Shown here: in pieces, positions 60,393 through 64,000 of the stretch
Position numbering within the stretch: the stretch's first letter is position 1
Layout: each line of letters begins with the position of its first letter
Source of the DNA: Macrosoma leucophasiata
Taxonomy: Eukaryota > Arthropoda > Insecta > Lepidoptera > Hedylidae
Length of the DNA: 64,000 bases
Direction of reading: 5' to 3'
Assembly: GCA_036365455.1 (NCBI GenBank)
Contig: JAWQUS010000022.1
Span: forward strand, 496,001 to 560,000
Made by a program: the position numbers and the translations under genes
Notes under the pieces: model-generated
What the model was told of the DNA's origin: nothing
The model's database searches: none
Seen by the model: only the letters and a program-made list of their open reading frames with translations

Positions 60393-60656
60393 AAATCTGC
60401 AGTTTCAATTAATTTTTTAACAATATTTATAAAATGCGGGATCCCGCGGGATCTGCGCGGGATTGATCAATCCCGCGAATTAATCCCGCGGGATTGCAAT
60501 CCCTAACTATGAGTAATTAGATATTATATCGTCCAATTCACATTGATAACCAAACCACATTCACATGGGACAGGCGCGGTGATAACGTTACCGAAATCAA
60601 TATGCTACTCTAACTACTATTTCGACACTTTACTTTGTCAGAGGTGAAGCTCTAAG

Positions 60657-60760
60657 CCAGAGGTTCCCAAACGATTTTTTCTTGTAGACCCCTTTCAATT
60701 TTTTATGGTATTGGTGGTTTCCTTGCTACATTTATATCACATTCCCATATTTCCAGTTTT
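60657..60760. mobile_element. hAT-type MITE (TTCCCAAA family), truncated copy 4
   Basis: CAGAGGTTCCCAAACG and GACCCCTTTCAATTTTTTAT are present; the right end is missing. Confidence 0.65.
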
Positions 60761-61095
60761 GGAACGAAGTGCCTTATCGCGTGGTACGCTGGCTTAGGGA
60801 GCTAGGCGAGCGTCACGAAAAATCCTCACGACACTTTTGCTATAGTGCGTAGCGCTCGAAGAGGGGGCAGGGCAAGTATAGGATTCGACTTATTCGTTCT
60901 CTCTTTCTGTCTTGTCAATATATCGTCAAATAAACAATGGGTTGTCACTCCGAGAAAGAAAATCCGACTAAAAACCTCCGGGTGTAGCGACTCGTCCGCC
61001 ATCAGTGGCGGGGTCACGGCGTCTATCGCACACATCCGCGACCCAACGGCGGCTGCTCGTTGCCGAGCCCTCCTCGGAGCCTTTCGGCTCCAACC
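60761..61095. other. GC-richer stretch without recognised gene
   Basis: GCTGCTCGTTGCCGAGCCCT and GAGCCTTTCGGCTCCAAC at the right edge reappear inverted at 62553-62605 next to an M9 end. This stretch is therefore part of a larger repeat. Overlapping ORFs on both strands are not convincing. Confidence 0.45.
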
Positions 61096-61350
61096 ATAGA
61101 GCAACACGGGCCACCGGCCGCGGCAAGCCGGAGGGGAGTAACATATGCAAGATTTCCCCTCTGTCCAAGTACAAGCACTAGTGTGCCTGTCGCCTAGATG
61201 TTTAAATGTGTGCGTGAAATTGAATGTTAAAGTCAAGTGTGTCACACGTATTTTCTCCCGCAAAAAATGCTGACTGTTTTGCATGGGTATTAAATGCTAT
61301 GGGCTACCCACCTCCGGTCCGCCGCGGGCGGCGACCGGTGTTGCTCTACG
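61096..61350. mobile_element. M9 MITE with exact 9-bp duplication
   Basis: ATAGAGCAACACGGGCCACC to CCGGTGTTGCTCTACG; GCTCCAACC at 61087-61095 and 61351-61359. Confidence 0.85.
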
Positions 61351-61619
61351 GCTCCAACCAAAACTAGTGGCGTACTTAACCATGATGGTCCCCGCCTCTC
61401 CATTTTGAGCTCACGTCGCCCCCTAAATAAACACGATAAACGTCTGTATTTAATCATACAGATTCGTCGATCGTTCGCCACTCAAACACAATCATTATCA
61501 AGAAGGTTGAGGTAAACATTCAGTTTAATCTAACGGCATACGGATAGCGAGATAGCGTGTAACAACAAACCTCACTATCTGACATTCGAGAACACATTGG
61601 ATGAATATATAGTTGTAGA

Positions 61620-62145
61620 AATTATATTTGCAGACGCTATTATATGAAAGCAAGAGCTGGGTATGCAGGAAACTGCATGAAAGTAAATTAAACGCGGTCG
61701 AGATGAGATCTTTGCGCAGGATCTGCGGTGTATCGCTCACCGATCGCGTTCGTAATGACAGGGCTTTTAGTGGCAGTCCCTTAATCCCTTTTGTCCCTTT
61801 TTTTTCAGCAAGTCGCTTAAAGTCCCATTTTTTAAGAAATTGGTCTCTTTAAATTCCTTTAAATTAATGAAGATGTAAGAAAGAGGCTTCGTGTGAATGA
61901 GAGTATCGGTGTAAAAATGAAAAAGGCATGCTGCGATGGTTCGTACATATAGAAAGAAAGTTGAATGAGCGAATGTCTAAACATATATACAATGCGAATG
62001 TGGATGATTGCAGAGGACCAGGAAGACCAAGACTGACCTTCCATGACCAAATAAGTCGAGTGTTGTCTGAGGGTTTGGTCAAAAGTCTTAGGAATCGGCG
62101 TGCTTGTATGAAGAGAATGATGAATGTAGTTGACCACGGTAGCTA
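61620..62145 (+). pseudogene. RTE-like reverse transcriptase C-terminal region
   Basis: 61625-61762 encodes LYESKSWVCRKLHESKLNAV then EMRSLRRICGVSLTDRVRND. A ~100-bp foreign patch follows. From 61928 it reads MLRWFVHIERKLNERMSKHI, GPGRPRLTFHDQISRVLSEG and KSLRNRRACMKRMMNVV. This is the longest RTE-like piece in the window. The YADD region is missing. Confidence 0.7.
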
Positions 62146-62244
62146 GACAGCAACCGATAGGTCGGGTAAGAGAAGAAGTTAGGAGTACTTTATACGCGAG
62201 AAAATCCGCGAAAACCTGCGAAAACGTCGAATCTATCTGCCGTC

Positions 62245-62623
62245 ATAGAGCAACACGGGCCACCGGTCGCGGCGGACCGGAGGGGAGTAGCCATAGCGTT
62301 TATTACCGATGCAAAACAGTCATTTTTTGCGGGGGGAAATGCGTGCGACACACACGTCCACTACAAAAATCATCTATTACTACGAAACTCACATCTTGAC
62401 TTTAACAAAATACAGACACAATTTCACGCACACATTTAAACATCTAGGCGACAGGTGTAGGCCCATTTGGGCTTGTACTTTGACAGAGGGGAAAGCTTGC
62501 ATATGTTACTCCCCTCCGGCTTGCCGCGGCCGGTGGCCCGTGTTGCTCTATGGTTGGAGCCGAAAGGCTCCAAGGAGGGCTCGGCAACGAGCAGCCGCTA
62601 CGCTCCTCCGGTGTTGCTCTATG
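62245..62623. mobile_element. M9 MITE with exact 9-bp duplication and internal M9 end
   Basis: TCTGCCGTC at 62236-62244 and 62624-62632. Left end ATAGAGCAACACGGGCCACC, final right end GTGTTGCTCTATG. A second M9 end sequence lies inside at ~62545-62552, followed by GGTTGGAGCCGAAAGGCTCC. Confidence 0.85.
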
Positions 62624-62633
62624 TCTGCCGTCA

Positions 62634-62840
62634 AATGGTAGTGTTCAACACTGTCGTGTTCCGGTTGTATGGTAATGTATGATCTCGTAATAGATCTATC
62701 ACAGAGACAACTAAACAAATAACAACGCGCCTTAGTTGTTATGTCTCTGTTATTGTTATTACGGGGCCATACATTACCATACAACCTGAACATGGTAGCG
62801 CTGAACACTACTATTTGGCGACAGATAGATTAAGTAATGC
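62634..62840. mobile_element. S1-related text folded back on itself
   Basis: GGTAGTGTTCAACACTGTCG (sense) to ATCTATCACAGAGACAACTA, then the inverse from TAGTTGTTATGTCTCTGTTA to CTGAACACTACTATTTGGCG. The two halves are mirror images over ~90 bp. Confidence 0.65.
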
Positions 62841-62844
62841 AATT

Positions 62845-63070
62845 GAAAATCAGCGTCAAGTCGATTGATGTGATCGACTTGACATGAAGCTGATCTGGGC
62901 TCCCATTTGGACCAGCCGTGAGACTTAATCTCTTTTTTTTTTCTTTTTTAATTGTTATTGTTTTTGCTTTTTGTTTAATTGTACCTGTGTACCAATCGTC
63001 TGGCAATTTGTATCGTCATGTCTCTGTGCTGTCCAAATAAATGTTTTCTTTTCTTTTTTTTTTTCTTTTT
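62845..63070 (+). mobile_element. Retroposon 3' end with conserved hairpin, copy 2
   Basis: Nearly identical to 28280-28500, including GTCAAGTCGAT / ATCGACTTGAC, with a small duplication in TGTACCTGTGTACC and a TTTTC tail. Confidence 0.7.
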
Positions 63071-63170
63071 AATGCGATTTTGGCTACACCCTTGTGTCCT
63101 TACAATGTAACACTATACAATAAATTTGTGGAATGGGTGGGTGTTCTCTAGCGAGTATACGTGTTTTATC

Positions 63171-63437
63171 GGTGCGTTCCCCGTGGTCACACCGTTGGTG
63201 ACACCAGTGCACAGCACCAGTGGTACCACGGGGAATATCGTATTCCCCATGGTCACACCATAGTAGAGATTGACTCAATTGTCGATAAGAACAAAAATAA
63301 ATTGTATATTTTTAACCGACTTCAAAAAAGTGAAAGTTCTCAATTCGACCCGTATGTTTTTTTAATAATAAATATCTGTCAAATATTCTCTAATAATCTG
63401 TCAATATACCTACCAGTGTAACCACGGGGAACGCACC
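63171..63437. mobile_element. hAT-like TIR element with 8-bp duplication
   Basis: GGTGCGTTCCCCGTGGTCAC on the left matches GGTGCGTTCCCCGTGGTTAC on the complement of the right end. Exact 8-bp duplications GTTTTATC (63163-63170, 63438-63445). Extra inverted ACCACGGGGAAT / ATTCCCCATGGT pairs lie inside. Non-coding. Confidence 0.85.
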
Positions 63438-63570
63438 GTTTTATCAAACCGGATATTGGTTTGCCTATTCCGCTATGTGTTCACATTCTACAAATCATAT
63501 TTGAATTTAAACAAGTACAAACATGAAACTACATACCTAGTATGTATATATAGTACCCAGCAAGAGATAT

Positions 63571-63742
63571 TGCACATCGAGCCTACGAAAGAGACAATCG
63601 GCTAGTTTCGACTTCGTAGAGCGTTATCTCTGCTGCACACTGCCTACGTAAGCACTATTAGCCCGATATTGGTCAGAACTTAATCAAAGATCAAGACTCT
63701 ATAGACCCGAAATAAGCCGATGTCTCCTTCCTAAAGTCGATG
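63571..63742. mobile_element. TIR element with ACATCGA ends
   Basis: Left ACATCGAGCCTACGAAAGAG and complement of the right ACATCGACTTTAGGAAGGAG pair over ~40 bp with mismatches. Parts recur at 54850, 55388 and 55682-55800. Confidence 0.6.
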
Positions 63743-63745
63743 TTT

Positions 63746-64000
63746 ACTGGTGGTAGAGCTCCAGTGGCGGAGCTCGCGGGCGTAGGCACCACCGCAATAA
63801 CTAATATACTTGCCGCTAAATGGTAGTGTTGTTCAGCACTATCGTGTTCCGGTCAGGTGGTAATGTACGGCCCTGTAATTTCCGGCACAGAGGCATAACA
63901 CCTTAGGAGTGGTAACTCATCTGCATTTTGACCAGGCCTCAGGAGTGGTAACGTATCTGCATTTTGACCTCTGGTCTTTGTGTAAGTGTCTATAGGCTGC
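63746..64000 (+). mobile_element. S1 copy cut by the window edge
   Basis: ACTGGTGGTAGAGCTCCAGT through TGTCTATAGGCTGC. The AGGAGTGGTAAC to TTTTGACC stretch occurs twice in a row (63906-63970), a small tandem duplication. Confidence 0.8.

Larger units (their letters stand above)
57100..60505. mobile_element. Large hAT-type element, no transposase, with nested insertions
   Basis: The ends TAGGGATTGCAATCCCGC are exact inverted copies, flanked by exact 8-bp duplications ACTATGAG (57092-57099, 60506-60513). Both subterminal regions are packed with GCGGGATCCCGC-like blocks, plausible transposase-binding sites. The 3406 bp hold a short tandem repeat, mariner copy 3, the second S3 dimer and an F1 repeat. 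No hAT transposase frame is visible, so it is non-autonomous or has decayed. Confidence 0.85.

Noticed and set aside
60826..61284. A 152-codon minus-strand ORF as a host gene
   Set aside because: It runs from unique sequence across an M9 terminus into the M9 interior, so it would need a transposon end as coding sequence; no recognisable domain.

Overview
This is a eukaryotic, intron-containing and very repeat-rich stretch, most likely from a moth or butterfly (Lepidoptera). The grounds are insect-type short exons with GT/AG introns, mariner elements with a D,D34D transposase, Daphne/CR1-, Jockey- and RTE-like non-LTR retrotransposons, several tRNA-headed SINEs, and dense families of short inverted-repeat elements (MITEs). 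No species can be named from the sequence. There is no CRISPR array, operon, rRNA or convincing functional tRNA gene.

Host genes occupy very little of the window. (1) The last four exons of a GNAT-family N-acetyltransferase lie on + at 4398-8385; its first exon is off the left edge. (2) A complete four-exon glia maturation factor gene (GMF; ADF-homology regulator of Arp2/3) lies on - at 18038-14912. It was assembled exon by exon from matching splice phases and encodes 141 aa. (3) A short start-codon exon on + at 40138-40314 has the phase and residues expected of the missing first exon of a GNAT gene, so a paralogue may start here and continue off the right edge. (4) An unidentified two-exon candidate lies on - at 27486-27157.

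Everything else is mobile DNA, much of it nested. Names used below: S1, a poly-A-tailed SINE-like repeat; S2, a repeat ending in (ATT)n; S3, a tRNA-headed SINE that also occurs as an inverted dimer; S4, a second tRNA-headed SINE; M7, a MITE with 7-bp target duplications; M9, a MITE with 9-bp target duplications; hAT-type elements with 8-bp duplications; L-A, the non-LTR family with an intact 3.1-kb ORF at 45.3-48.5 kb; D1, E1 and F1, unclassified interspersed repeats.

Layout. 0-4.4 kb: MITE-in-MITE, RTE scraps, and a Daphne element that begins with a perfect hairpin and carries mariner copy 1. 4.4-8.4 kb: GNAT exons with introns full of MITEs and an inverted SINE dimer. 8.4-14.9 kb: repeats only. 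14.9-18.0 kb: GMF. 18-27 kb: mariner copy 2, a three-level S1/Jockey/retroposon nest, SINEs. 27-40 kb: the candidate small gene, a ~100-bp tandem repeat, a Harbinger-type MITE inside a Jockey fragment, and a possible 5' untranslated exon. 40-44.7 kb: putative first GNAT exon, then repeats. 44.7-48.5 kb: full-length L-A inserted in S1. 48.5-57 kb: MITEs and SINEs. 57.1-60.5 kb: a large hAT-type element carrying mariner copy 3 and a second SINE dimer. 60.5-64 kb: nested M9 MITEs, RTE remains and an S1 copy cut by the window edge.

The most notable signals are: the inverted SINE dimer that moves as one unit (two copies with the same spacer, each with its own target duplication); the M7 family with exact 7-bp duplications at three sites; one frameshift shared by all three mariner copies that leaves a UAAUG stop-start overlap; and three perfect spacerless or 1-nt-spacer palindromes.
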